Shown in pieces: positions 8,897-17,110 of a DNA stretch of 45,516 bases. Position 1 is the stretch's first letter. Each line of letters opens with the position of its first letter. Location of the stretch: positions 1-45,516 of the forward strand of contig NZ_FSRH01000019.1 of the NCBI RefSeq assembly GCF_900141635.1, given 5' to 3'. The position numbers were made by a program, and so were the translations under genes. This DNA is from Peptoclostridium litorale DSM 5388. GTDB lineage: Bacteria; Bacillota; Clostridia; Peptostreptococcales; Peptostreptococcaceae. The notes beneath the pieces are model-generated. The model made no database searches. It saw only the letters and a program-made list of their open reading frames with translations, and had not been told where the DNA came from.

Positions 8897-9385
8897 ATGG
8901 TTCTTATACATATACAATGCATTGTAAATCCTCCTTACAGCTTTGTAGATACAAATGGCAGGCCTGCGGGCTTTAACATAGAACTTGTCCAGGCGATAGC
9001 AAAAGTCATGGATATTGACATGGTGTTCAAGCTGGATGAATGGAAAGACGTGAGGGCTTCCCTTTAAAAAGGAGAAATAGACGCCGTATCGGGGATGTTT
9101 TACTCCAATGACCGGAAGCAGCTGTATCTGTTTACAGCAAAGCACAGCGTTGCATTAGGCGATATTTTCACCAGAAAGGACACTGACATAGATTCGTGGG
9201 AAGAGCTCAGAGGAAAAAAGGTGGTTGTCCAAAAAGACGATATTGTGCATGAGTTTTTGAAGGGAAAGGACATGGATATCGAGTCTATAGCAGTAGACAC
9301 TGTTGGATACCATTTGGATCCTGACCTTGTGGATTTGTTTGTCGATATTGAAAGTGCGCATAGTCAAACAAGTATTGAAACATAA
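8897..9385 (+). pseudogene. Decayed family-3 solute-binding domain
   Basis: One frame encodes a recognisable piece of a family-3 solute-binding protein: NPPYSFVDTNGRPAGFNIEL, VRASL, stop, then KGEIDAVSGMFYSNDRKQLY and DSWEELRGKKVVVQKDD. The stop TAA at 9065-9067 sits where homologues have a lysine (L-K-K-G-E-I-D), so a single A to T change explains it. The copy also lacks a normal N-terminus and signal peptide, and the frame fails after DLVDLFVDI, where the ligand-binding lobe should continue. It resembles the sensor domains of the kinases at 816 and 4014 and may be the remains of a third such gene. A frame at 9303-9506 covering its tail has no recognisable product. Confidence 0.75.
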
Positions 9386-9579
9386 AAGCTATGTGGCGGG
9401 TGCGCAATATACGCTGCTGGCAGTAGAGATTTATAAAAGCAAAAGAGCCATGCATCCGTTGGAATGTCTGGTTTTTTTATTTCTAAAAATCACATGGACA
9501 AATTAAAACAGTGTTTTGTGGGGTACACAAAGAAATGAAAAATAAACACAAATACGACAATATACAACTTTATACCTAT

Positions 9580-9608
9580 TTGCTTTTTAAACTTTTTTAT
9601 AATATAAT
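9580..9608 (+). promoter_or_regulatory. Promoter of the peptidoglycan-binding protein gene
   Basis: TTGCTT (9580-9585), a 17-base spacer and TATAAT (9603-9608). An overlapping second TATAAT occurs at 9598-9603. The start codon is 60 bases downstream. Confidence 0.7.
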
Positions 9609-9667
9609 ACAAAAGTAAATTTTAAAACGCGATTTGAGTTTTGAAAAAACCAATAGGGAGGAATTTC

Positions 9668-10510
9668 ATGATTAAAAAACGTATAATGTCGATAATTATA
9701 GGTATGGTATTAGTACTGGCGAGCGGCACGGCTGCATTTGCAGATGGACAGTTACTTTCAAAGAGCATATACAAAACTGGTACAAGAGATGAAGATGTAC
9801 AGGTGATACAAAAAGCTCTTAAGAAAGACGGGTTGTTTACATATCCGAAGCTTACGAATTACTATGGAAGCATAACTGAAAATGCGGTCAAGAGTTTTCA
9901 AAAAAAGCATGGCCTTTTTGCAGATGGAGTGGCCGGACCTGTGACAATACAGAAAATGGAAGGGCTTGGACTCTTGGAGTCTATGCCAGTGAGTGTACCT
10001 TTGGTAAACAGGAGCAAATCTATAAGCTCAAGATATGGACAGGCCCTTGACTGGTGGAGTGAGGTAAAAGGCAAAATAATAAACAGGGATGACGTACTGC
10101 TCATAAAGGATTTTCAAACGGGCAAATCTTTTCAAATAGCAGTCGAAGGTGGGACAAACCATGCCGACGTAGAGCCGCTGACAGAAAAAGATGCCGAGAC
10201 AATAAAGTCGCTCTGGGGTGGAAATTACAGTTGGGAAAGAAGAGCTGTTCTCGTGGTTACAAAAACAAATGTAATTGCAGCTTCTATGAATGGAATGCCC
10301 CATGCAGGACTTGACAATCAGCCGTACAAGGCTGTTGTAAACAGCCGAAGCGCTGGCTATGGAAGAGGTATTAATTACGACATGGTAAAGGGAAATGGAG
10401 TTGACGGTCACTTTTGCCTTCACTTTAAAAACAGTACCCTGCATAAAAATGGGAAAGTAGATTATAAGCACCAGCAGGCCATAAAGCGTGCATCAGGACA
10501 AATAAAATAG
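9668..10510 (+). CDS. Secreted protein with peptidoglycan-binding domain and uncharacterised C-terminal domain
   Basis: The 280-residue protein has a clear signal peptide (MIKKRIMSIIIGMVLVLASG, then cleavage near AFA-DG). A type-1 peptidoglycan-binding repeat follows at about 38-100 (DVQVIQKALKKDGLF ... ITENAVKSFQKKHGLFADGV). The remaining 170 residues form a separate domain with DWWSEVKGKI, VLLIKDFQTGKSFQI and a C-terminal DGHFCLHFKNSTLH. Its histidines and cysteine could be catalytic or metal-binding, but the L,D-transpeptidase motif is absent and I cannot name the family. The start has GGGAGG 7 bases upstream and its own promoter. It converges with the Asp-rich stalk protein gene and shares a terminator with it. 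A role in cell-wall metabolism is inferred from the binding domain only. Confidence 0.8.
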   Translation: MIKKRIMSIIIGMVLVLASGTAAFADGQLLSKSIYKTGTRDEDVQVIQKALKKDGLFTYPKLTNYYGSITENAVKSFQKKHGLFADGVAGPVTIQKMEGLGLLESMPVSVPLVNRSKSISSRYGQALDWWSEVKGKIINRDDVLLIKDFQTGKSFQIAVEGGTNHADVEPLTEKDAETIKSLWGGNYSWERRAVLVVTKTNVIAASMNGMPHAGLDNQPYKAVVNSRSAGYGRGINYDMVKGNGVDGHFCLHFKNSTLHKNGKVDYKHQQAIKRASGQIK

Positions 10511-10612
10511 TATGGAGCATATGTGTATTTTGAAATTTAAAAAACATGGATATATATCTGCTAATAGGGCGTTGATATTTCAATGTGCATTATGGAAATA
10601 AAAATGATGTAA

Positions 10613-10656
10613 AAGAAGGTGAAATTAACAGAGTACGCTGTTAATTCCACCTTCTT
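10613..10656. terminator. Bidirectional terminator between convergent surface-protein genes
   Basis: A 19-bp stem with one mismatch (about 10613-10631 against 10638-10656) has A-rich sequence on the left and T residues on the right, so it can act on both strands. Confidence 0.8.
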
Positions 10657-10675
10657 TGTATTGTAGTTGATTTAT

Positions 10676-12115
10676 CTAGTCTATGTCTTTAGCATCGAAG
10701 CTTTTTGACTCTATTTTATTGTCGTCATCCTTTTCGCTGTAAACCTTTATTGAAACATCGGTGTCTTTTTTTATCTTGGCGATGTCTTTTGCAAGATCTT
10801 CCATGAAGTCCTCGAACTCGTCGTCATCTCTGTCTTTCCACTCGTCGTCGTCTTCTTCGTAGTCTTGAAGTATCATAGTGACTTCGACTTCATCGTCTTT
10901 AACTTTGATGTTGTATTTGAATTCAAGATCCTTTTTGCCTTTGTCATATTCGTCATAGTCGTCTTTAAGCATCTTTTCTATTTCATCTTCAACGTCTTTG
11001 CTGCTACTCTTTGAGCCGTATTCGTCTTTAACTTTGAAATCCTTCTTACCTTCATCATAAGTGTATTCGCCGCACTTGTCGCCATCTTCATCCTTTACTG
11101 TTATCTCGACGTCCTTGTCAAGTTCTTTGGCGGCAGCTTTGGCGATGTCTTCTATGTAGTCCTGGAATTTGTCTTCGTCTCTGTCTTGCCACTCGCTGTC
11201 AGATTTTTTGAAGTCGCCTTCCATTTCTATTTCAATTTCACTTTTGCCATCCTTAAGGTCGAAGTCGAATTCAAGTTCTTTTTTGCCTTTTGTATATTTT
11301 TCGTAATCGTCTTTAAGGTCATCCTTAAGGTCCTTTACGTCGTCGTCATCGCTGTCGCTGCTTTTTGAGCCGTATTCGTCTTTAACCTTAAAGGATTTTT
11401 TGCCTTCGTCGTAAGTGTATTCGCCGCACTTGTCGCCTTTTTCATCCTTTACTGTTATCTCGACGTCCTTGTCAAGTTCTTTGGCGGCAGCTTTGGCGAT
11501 GTCTTCTATGAAGTCTTGGAACTTGTCTTCGTTTCTGTCTTTCCATTCGTCGTCAGACTTTTTGAAGTCGCCTTCCATTTCTATTTCGAGCTCGCTCTTT
11601 TTATCATCAAGGTCGAAATCGAACTCAAGCTTCTTCTTGCCCTTTGTATATTCTTCATAATCCTTTTCAAGGTCATTTTTGAGGTCTTTTATGTCGTCGT
11701 CATCGCTGTCGTCTTCTTTGGCTTTTTCGTCCTTAAGGTCTTTTTTAAGCTTGTCATTTTCATCCTTAAGGAACTTGATCTGATTTTGAAGCTGCTGTAT
11801 CATTACGTCCTTGTTTCTTAAATCCTGCTGAAGAAGCGTTGTATCACCGCTGGCGCCGCCAGAAAGAGATATTGTGCTTGTAGTCTCGTCCCATCCTACA
11901 GTGTATCCGAAGTTCTCAGTTACGTCCCTTAGAGGAAGGAATGTGGTTCCGTCGTAAATGAAGGGCTCCCTTGTAACACTAAGCATTTGCCCGTTTTTCT
12001 TGATTTTGATGTCCCTGAAATTACATTTCAGGGCCTGTTCCTTCTTAGAAGCAAAGGCAACAGAAGTTGTCATCAGAAAGGCAAGTGCCAGACTGATCAT
12101 TGTTTTCCTTTTCAA
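10676..12115 (-). CDS. Secreted stalk-domain protein with Asp/Lys-rich tandem repeats
   Basis: The 479-residue protein has a signal peptide (1-22) and a copper-amine-oxidase-N-type stalk domain (about 33-86, with REPFIYDGTTFLPLRDVTENFG and VGWDETT). A short coiled coil (95-135) follows, then three repeats of about 118 residues at 138-255, 256-372 and 373-479. The first two are almost identical and the third has diverged. Each repeat begins with an acidic run and carries KGKK(K/E)LEFDFDL and a DEWKDR-like motif. The extreme Asp/Lys content suggests metal or polyelectrolyte binding at the surface, but this is inference. The start is TTG at 12115, fixed by TAGGGGG 8 bases upstream. It lies 70 bases after an ABC exporter and may be the last gene of the ECF-sigma operon. 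I do not recognise the repeat family. Confidence 0.8.
   Translation of the reverse strand: MKRKTMISLALAFLMTTSVAFASKKEQALKCNFRDIKIKKNGQMLSVTREPFIYDGTTFLPLRDVTENFGYTVGWDETTSTISLSGGASGDTTLLQQDLRNKDVMIQQLQNQIKFLKDENDKLKKDLKDEKAKEDDSDDDDIKDLKNDLEKDYEEYTKGKKKLEFDFDLDDKKSELEIEMEGDFKKSDDEWKDRNEDKFQDFIEDIAKAAAKELDKDVEITVKDEKGDKCGEYTYDEGKKSFKVKDEYGSKSSDSDDDDVKDLKDDLKDDYEKYTKGKKELEFDFDLKDGKSEIEIEMEGDFKKSDSEWQDRDEDKFQDYIEDIAKAAAKELDKDVEITVKDEDGDKCGEYTYDEGKKDFKVKDEYGSKSSSKDVEDEIEKMLKDDYDEYDKGKKDLEFKYNIKVKDDEVEVTMILQDYEEDDDEWKDRDDDEFEDFMEDLAKDIAKIKKDTDVSIKVYSEKDDDNKIESKSFDAKDID
10997..11704 (-). repeat. Two near-identical 354-bp coding repeats
   Basis: Codons 138-255 (11351-11704) and 256-373 (10997-11350) of the stalk protein are direct repeats of 354 bp, with long stretches identical at DNA level. 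This implies a recent duplication, or upkeep by gene conversion. Such repeats can expand or contract by slippage or recombination. Confidence 0.85.
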
Positions 12116-12185
12116 AGATATTACCCCCTAAAAATTTTGATTTTTTCAAATATCAAGATATATTTTAACATATTAACTATATTTT

Positions 12186-13037
12186 CTAAAGGTCCCTAAC
12201 CTTAAATTTACCTAAAGCCGTAATCAGAAGGACTATTACATAACCTCCGATATATATCATCATTGCCTTGCTCGGCTGGGATGATACGCCTAGCATCCCT
12301 TCTGCCGAAAGGTTCAATCCGGAAGCTGTGGTGAAAAGAAGAGAGGATGCCTTCCGGTATATTATGTCAGATGGCATTACAAGGCTTGTGCCTATTCCTA
12401 TGTTCGTAAGCGCCGTCTTTGCTCCTGCGCTTTGCATGAAGCCCGCTATTTTTTCGAGTACTCCACCTACCATTGCGCAAAAATAAAGAAGCACCATTAT
12501 GACTCCGGAGGCCACTGTGGGCATGAAGGTGCTCAGGAATATGCCCATTGAAGCCAAAAATACAGGGAGTATGCACATTGTGGCGAATGAGCCCGCAATA
12601 GACGATGAGGGAATGCTTGCCGAGGCATCTCCTGCAAAAAACATGTTCAGGCCGAGTATTCCGGCTATCAGGAGAAGTAGGTATGGAATGAGAATTCCTA
12701 TTATTCCAAAAAATTTGCCCAAAAGTACCTCAGTTCTTGATATTGGTTTTGAAAGCACTGCGTCATATGTGCCCTGTTCTATTTCTGATGAAATTGCGCC
12801 CACGCTGGCAAATATCGACAAGAAGGATATTATGAAACTCGATGCGTATATTCCCATTGAAAGGAGCTGGGACGACACGGCAAGTCTCACTATAAGGTCC
12901 TCGTTTGGAAGCGACTCGTATGCGAAATGCAGGGCCGTTCCGTAGAGAATCATAAATATCATTGTCAGCACCATTGTAATGTATAGTATTTTCTTTTTCA
13001 GCATTTCAAGAAGTGTAAGTCTTATTATTGTGCTCAT
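12186..13037 (-). CDS. ABC-2-type transporter permease
   Basis: This 283-residue integral membrane protein has about six hydrophobic helices and the ABC-2/NosY-type pattern: an N-terminal helix after MSTIIRLTLLEMLKKKIL, then IEQGTYDAVLSKPISRTEVLLGKFFG, a cytoplasmic coupling element typical of the family. It forms an exporter with the ATPase encoded just upstream; the two genes overlap by 4 bases. The substrate is unknown. Within an ECF sigma/anti-sigma operon, a role in exporting or resisting envelope-active compounds is plausible, but this is inference. Confidence 0.88.
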   Translation of the reverse strand: MSTIIRLTLLEMLKKKILYITMVLTMIFMILYGTALHFAYESLPNEDLIVRLAVSSQLLSMGIYASSFIISFLSIFASVGAISSEIEQGTYDAVLSKPISRTEVLLGKFFGIIGILIPYLLLLIAGILGLNMFFAGDASASIPSSSIAGSFATMCILPVFLASMGIFLSTFMPTVASGVIMVLLYFCAMVGGVLEKIAGFMQSAGAKTALTNIGIGTSLVMPSDIIYRKASSLLFTTASGLNLSAEGMLGVSSQPSKAMMIYIGGYVIVLLITALGKFKVRDL

Positions 13038-13936
13038 CTTGAGTCCTCCTCTCCGACAGTGCTTATGAAAAGCGCTTCAAGCGCATTTTCAACATTTTTA
13101 AGCTCGAAAAGCTGGCCGCCTCCGCCAACTACAATTCTCGCTATCTCAGGAAGGGAATCCTTTGAAGGGGGTATGAGGCTTATGGTCTGACCATTTATTT
13201 CGAGGCCTGAATCAATATTTTTGAGTTGTTCGACTATTATTTCATTAATTCCCAATGCATTTATCTGGACGGGAGATTTTAAAAGCTCTTTCATTGTTCC
13301 AGTGGTCTTTAGGCTTCCCTTGTCGAGTATGGCTATCCTGTCGGCCACCATTTCAACCTCGCTCAAAAGGTGGGTGTTTAGAAAAATGGTCTTTCCCTGC
13401 GATTTGAGATCCACTATTATGTCCCTCACATGCTTTCTTCCAACGGGGTCGAGTGCGGATGTGGGCTCGTCGAGGAAAAGAAGCTCGGGATCTGATATTA
13501 TTGCGCACCCAAGGCCGATTCTCTGCTTCATCCCTTTGCTGTACTCGCGTATCCTCTTGTCTGAATGGCCTGAAAGGCCGACTGTGTCAAGAACATGGTC
13601 TATCCTGCCTTTTATTTCGCTTCTACTCATTTTGTATAGCAGGCCGTGGTTGAAAAGAAGCTCCCTTCCAGTAAGCCATGAATGGTACTGGAAGAGCTCG
13701 GGAAGATAGCCTATTTTTTTCCTGGTGGGTACATCCCCTATGGGGCTTCCGAGAATGAGAGCCTCGCCGCATGTCGGATGCAAAAGGCCTATGAGAGTCC
13801 TTATGAAGGTGCTCTTTCCGGCACCGTTTTTTCCGAGAAAGCCAAACACCTCCCCCTCATAAACTGAGAGGGAGACGTTTGAAAACCCGCCTTTGCCGTT
13901 GAATGTCTTTGTAAGATTGTAAGTTTCTATCACCAT
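13034..13936 (-). CDS. ABC transporter ATP-binding protein
   Basis: The 300-residue ATPase has Walker A GKNGAGKST (about 34-42), signature YSKGMKQRIGLG, Walker B LLFLDEPTSALDP and a switch His in FLNTHLLSEVE. It resembles the CcmA/NatA/DrrA-like ATPases of ABC-2 exporters, with a C-terminal regulatory extension of about 80 residues. It energises the permease encoded next to it. It starts 7 bases after the anti-sigma gene ends, so the whole set from 15660 down is probably one transcript. Confidence 0.92.
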   Translation of the reverse strand: MVIETYNLTKTFNGKGGFSNVSLSVYEGEVFGFLGKNGAGKSTFIRTLIGLLHPTCGEALILGSPIGDVPTRKKIGYLPELFQYHSWLTGRELLFNHGLLYKMSRSEIKGRIDHVLDTVGLSGHSDKRIREYSKGMKQRIGLGCAIISDPELLFLDEPTSALDPVGRKHVRDIIVDLKSQGKTIFLNTHLLSEVEMVADRIAILDKGSLKTTGTMKELLKSPVQINALGINEIIVEQLKNIDSGLEINGQTISLIPPSKDSLPEIARIVVGGGGQLFELKNVENALEALFISTVGEEDSR

Positions 13937-13943
13937 GATATCA

Positions 13944-15119
13944 CTACTCCATGCTTTCTATTATTTCAAGTAAAGTATCTTCGTCCACGCTGTAAGAGCT
14001 TATGAAGAACAGGTACCCGTCTTCTTTGAAGCACACTCTTATATAGTCGTCGTTTGCATCCTTTGGCTGTATCAGTATTCCCTGATGCCCTCTTATGCTG
14101 ATATCCTCTGCAGTTTCATCGTCTTCGCTGTACAGTATTGGAATTGTAGTTGTTATATCGTCTATCGCAAGCAGCTGAGTCTTTAAATTTCGAGGTATGA
14201 GTTTAAGTGAAAGAAGCGAGTGTACAAGCTCGTTCTTGTCCACATCAGAAGGGATCTCTATTTCAGGAGCCTGGGTCTGAGATATTGATACATGAGCATA
14301 ACTGCTTGAATTTGAGTCATCAGGCTCTATCTCTAAGCCATAGTTTAAAAATGAGCCTGTACGAACGAAAAAAGGCTTGTTGCTTATGGATTCCGGAAGA
14401 AGGTTATCCTCGCCCATGTATTTCAAAAAGTCGTTTATCTTTTCGATGTCTAGTGTGAATTTCATGTTTATGTCATCTGTAACAGTGGCATCTTCTATTT
14501 TAAAACCTTCAGGAGGATTTGCCACTTTTGCATCAGGCATTACTGCTTTTATGTCATCTGGGGAAGAGACGCCGTCTATTGATACAGGCTCCACTTCGGA
14601 ATCCATTTCCACTTTTCCAAAGTTTTCAATTTCGGCGGTTCCGGATCCGCTTTCAAATGCCTTTTCAAGTTCGTATGCATCTTCCCGGCTGAATGAAATA
14701 GTCTGCATGTTTTCGACCCTGAACATCTGGAGAAGCTCCTGGGCTTTTACTTTTAAAGGCTCCGAGAAAAATATGCTTGAGCAAATTACAACTCCTGCAA
14801 GAGCCACTGAAAATCTTTTTAATCCACTGTTCAATTTAATTACCCCCATAAATTTATTGTTTTTTGGTTTGCCAATGTTTTCTAAAGCTTCCGCATAGTC
14901 GCTTTGGGCCTTTGACGCCGCAAGCTGCCTAATTGGATTTGGCGGCGGCATGTCTATTCCAATGTCTAAAAGTTCAAAGACGTCGATTTCCTCGAGCTGC
15001 AGCTTTTCAAAAGCCTCTTTACAGTGAGGGCACGAGTTTATGTGCGCCATTGATTTTTGAATGTCGCCATCAAAGTTCCCATCGAGTATCTGCTGAAGAG
15101 TTTGAACATCATAACACAT
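13944..15119 (-). CDS. Anti-sigma factor with N-terminal zinc finger and one membrane helix
   Basis: The 391-residue protein starts with a zinc-binding anti-sigma motif, H-x3-C-x2-C (His26, Cys30, Cys33 in AHINSCPHC), expected to hold the ECF sigma factor in the cytoplasm. A single transmembrane helix (about 100-120, FSVALAGVVICSSIFF) leads to an extracellular part of about 270 residues. The C-terminus (GHQGILIQPK ... VCFKEDGYLFFISS) resembles DUF4367-type sensor domains. The ATG at 15119 is chosen because GAGGAGG lies 9 bases upstream; GTG 15128 and ATG 15125 are too close to that site. It overlaps the sigma gene, as is usual for sigma/anti-sigma pairs. The signal is unknown; the extracellular domain presumably senses envelope stress. 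Confidence 0.85.
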   Translation of the reverse strand: MCYDVQTLQQILDGNFDGDIQKSMAHINSCPHCKEAFEKLQLEEIDVFELLDIGIDMPPPNPIRQLAASKAQSDYAEALENIGKPKNNKFMGVIKLNSGLKRFSVALAGVVICSSIFFSEPLKVKAQELLQMFRVENMQTISFSREDAYELEKAFESGSGTAEIENFGKVEMDSEVEPVSIDGVSSPDDIKAVMPDAKVANPPEGFKIEDATVTDDINMKFTLDIEKINDFLKYMGEDNLLPESISNKPFFVRTGSFLNYGLEIEPDDSNSSSYAHVSISQTQAPEIEIPSDVDKNELVHSLLSLKLIPRNLKTQLLAIDDITTTIPILYSEDDETAEDISIRGHQGILIQPKDANDDYIRVCFKEDGYLFFISSYSVDEDTLLEIIESME

Positions 15120-15660
15120 TAGCATCACCCTCCTCTTTTTTGTATGTTTTCAAGAAATTCTTTTTCCCTCTGGATATGAGCTGGCCTATGTTTGAACGGG
15201 GAATGCCAGAGGCTGAGCTGATCTCTTCATACGAGTATCCTGAAAACTTGAGTATAAGACATATGCGCTGGTTTTCAGGAAGACTGTAAAGAGCCTTTCT
15301 CACATCGGATATTTCCTCATCCTTGCAGATGATGTCTTCAGGCGACAGTGCCATTGTAAGAGGCTGGTCTTTTGAAAAAGCGTCTTCTTCCCGCCCAAAG
15401 GTCCGCTTTTGAGACCTTATGTAGTTTAGGGCGGTATTTGAAGCAACTTTTGAAAGCCAGGAGCCTGTATTTTCTATGTCATTTTGGCAGCTGTACAGCT
15501 TTATGAATACCTCCTGTGTTATATCCTCTGCAAGTTCGTTATTCCCAGTCATATAGTAAAGCTGCTTGTACACAGCAGGGTAGTACTTGGAGTATATGAG
15601 GCTGAATTCTTTTTCTTTTTTCTTTTTCTTAAAAAATGGGATCCCGAGTATTGTCACCAC
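15109..15660 (-). CDS. ECF-type RNA polymerase sigma factor
   Basis: The 183-residue protein has sigma region 2 (about 20-85, YSKYYPAVYKQLYYMTGN ... LAEDITQEVFIKLY and ASNTALNYIRSQKR) and region 4 (about 120-172, LPENQRICLILKFSGYSYEE ... SNIGQLISRGKKNFL). It should direct RNA polymerase to its own operon and other promoters when freed from the anti-sigma factor. Two GTG codons (15660, 15657) are possible starts right after AGGAG; spacing is tight for both. A basic run FFKKKKKEKEF precedes region 2. The gene is first in a five-gene minus-strand block. I could not identify a convincing ECF promoter upstream. Confidence 0.92.
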   Translation of the reverse strand: MVTILGIPFFKKKKKEKEFSLIYSKYYPAVYKQLYYMTGNNELAEDITQEVFIKLYSCQNDIENTGSWLSKVASNTALNYIRSQKRTFGREEDAFSKDQPLTMALSPEDIICKDEEISDVRKALYSLPENQRICLILKFSGYSYEEISSASGIPRSNIGQLISRGKKNFLKTYKKEEGDANVL

Positions 15661-15876
15661 CTCCTGTCATATATATAGACACCGCCAGTTAAAAAAAAAT
15701 GACAGATTTTAAAAAAATTTTAGATTTTTCATGTAGGGTTTGTATAAGAGCCATTACATGAATTCATAAAATAAAAAGCAATAGGGAATTACTAATGTCC
15801 AGACAATAGTAACACATTATATTCCGGAGCAGCATGTCGGATGTTAAAATGATCAGAAAAAAATTTTAAAAAACTA

Positions 15877-15928
15877 TTGACTTGATAAAGATTATCAATT
15901 AGAATGGTGAATATGATAATCGTTATCA
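15877..15928 (+). promoter_or_regulatory. Promoter with two Fur-type boxes for the iron importer
   Basis: TTGACT (15877-15882), a 17-base spacer and TAGAAT (15900-15905) form a good promoter. Palindrome TTGATAA-AGA-TTATCAA (15882-15898) fills the spacer, and TGATAAT-C-GTTATCA (15914-15928), a near-perfect 7-1-7 Fur box, lies over the start region. Iron-loaded Fur bound to either would block polymerase. Confidence 0.88.
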
Positions 15929-15979
15929 AACGTTAATGATTATACATATCGACAATACACATTGGAGGGAGATTCAGAT

Positions 15980-17044
15980 ATGAGCAAAAAATTTGCACTA
16001 CTTATTTCGGTACTTATGCTTTCGACATCAATTCTTTGGGGATGCACATCCAAGGGGGAAAGCGTTTTAAAGGATTCGGCTGTTGAAGAGGCGGGCGCTG
16101 TAAATGTATATACAGACAGGCATTATGACACGGATCAAGAGCTGTACAAGATATTCGAAGAAGAGACAGGTATAAATGTCAATGTCGTGGAAGGCAAGTC
16201 TGATGAGCTTATAGAAAGGCTTTCGAGAGAGGGAGAGAATACTCAGGCTGACGTACTCATAGCGGCGGATGCGGGAAGGCTTTACAGAGCTAAGGAGAAG
16301 GGGCTTTTGAAGTCCGTAGAGAGCGACATTCTTTCAAGCAACGTACCCTCAAATCTTACGGATGTGGACAATGAGTGGTTCGGACTCACTGTAAGAGGAA
16401 GGGTCATAGTATATTCAAAGGACAGGGTAAATCCTTCTGAGCTTTCAAGCTACGCAGACCTTACCGATCCAAAGTGGAAAGGTAAAATCCTTGTAAGATC
16501 TTCATCAAACATATACAACCAGTCGCTGCTGGCATCGCTAATAGAGCAGGAGGGAGCAGGTTACGCCAAGGAGTGGGCTGAGGGGATAGTGAACAACATG
16601 GCGAGAGATCCTGAAGGGAACGATAGAGATCAGGCCAAGGCGGTTGTCGCTGGAATGGGTGACATTGCAATAATGAACACTTATTATGTCGGAAAGCTGA
16701 TTAACTCTTCAGACCCTGAGGAGGTCAAGGTCGGCGAGCAGGTTGGAGTGTTCTTCCCTGACCAAGACGGAAAGGGGACTCATATAAATGTCAGCGGCGC
16801 AGGAGTTATAAAGCACTCTAAGAATGCAAAAAATGCTGTGAAATTTATAGAGTTCATGTCGGACAAAAAGGCCCAGGGCATGTTTGCACAGGCTAACTAC
16901 GAGTATCCAGTAAAACCTGATGTGGAGCCTTCAGAGCTTCTAAAGTCATGGGGAGAATTTGAAACTCAGGATATAAACCTTTCAAAACTTGGAGAAAACA
17001 ACAAGGCCGCAGTTGAAATATTCAACCAGGTCGGATGGAAATAG
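15980..17044 (+). CDS. Ferric iron ABC transporter substrate-binding lipoprotein
   Basis: This 354-residue protein of the FbpA/FutA class captures Fe(III) outside the membrane. A lipoprotein signal peptide ends at Cys22 (ILWGC). The mature part begins VNVYTDRHYDTDQELYKIFE, typical of the family, and contains LTDPKWKGKILVRSSSNIYN and NTYYVG, where the twin tyrosines are the usual iron ligands. GGAGGGAG precedes the ATG at 15980; a TTG at 15962 is in frame but would precede that site. It is the first gene after a double Fur-box promoter and is followed by a hairpin and then the permease and ATPase. Confidence 0.93.
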   Translation: MSKKFALLISVLMLSTSILWGCTSKGESVLKDSAVEEAGAVNVYTDRHYDTDQELYKIFEEETGINVNVVEGKSDELIERLSREGENTQADVLIAADAGRLYRAKEKGLLKSVESDILSSNVPSNLTDVDNEWFGLTVRGRVIVYSKDRVNPSELSSYADLTDPKWKGKILVRSSSNIYNQSLLASLIEQEGAGYAKEWAEGIVNNMARDPEGNDRDQAKAVVAGMGDIAIMNTYYVGKLINSSDPEEVKVGEQVGVFFPDQDGKGTHINVSGAGVIKHSKNAKNAVKFIEFMSDKKAQGMFAQANYEYPVKPDVEPSELLKSWGEFETQDINLSKLGENNKAAVEIFNQVGWK

Positions 17045-17080
17045 TGCAAAAAAGGCGGCTTAAAGGCGCCTTTTTTGCAC
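17044..17080 (+). terminator. Intra-operon terminator after the binding-protein gene
   Basis: A perfect 14-bp stem (17044-17057 with 17067-17080), containing AAAAAAGGCG and its complement, carries its T run inside the 3' arm. It lies between the binding protein and permease genes, so it likely lowers permease expression relative to the binding protein. Confidence 0.75.
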
Positions 17081-17110
17081 TGACTATAAATGAGATTAGA
17101 GGGAACTGCC

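Noticed and set aside
9303-9506. Separate 67-codon gene overlapping the decayed binding domain
   Set aside because: No ribosome site and no recognisable protein; the other frame explains the sequence as a family-3 binding-domain fragment.
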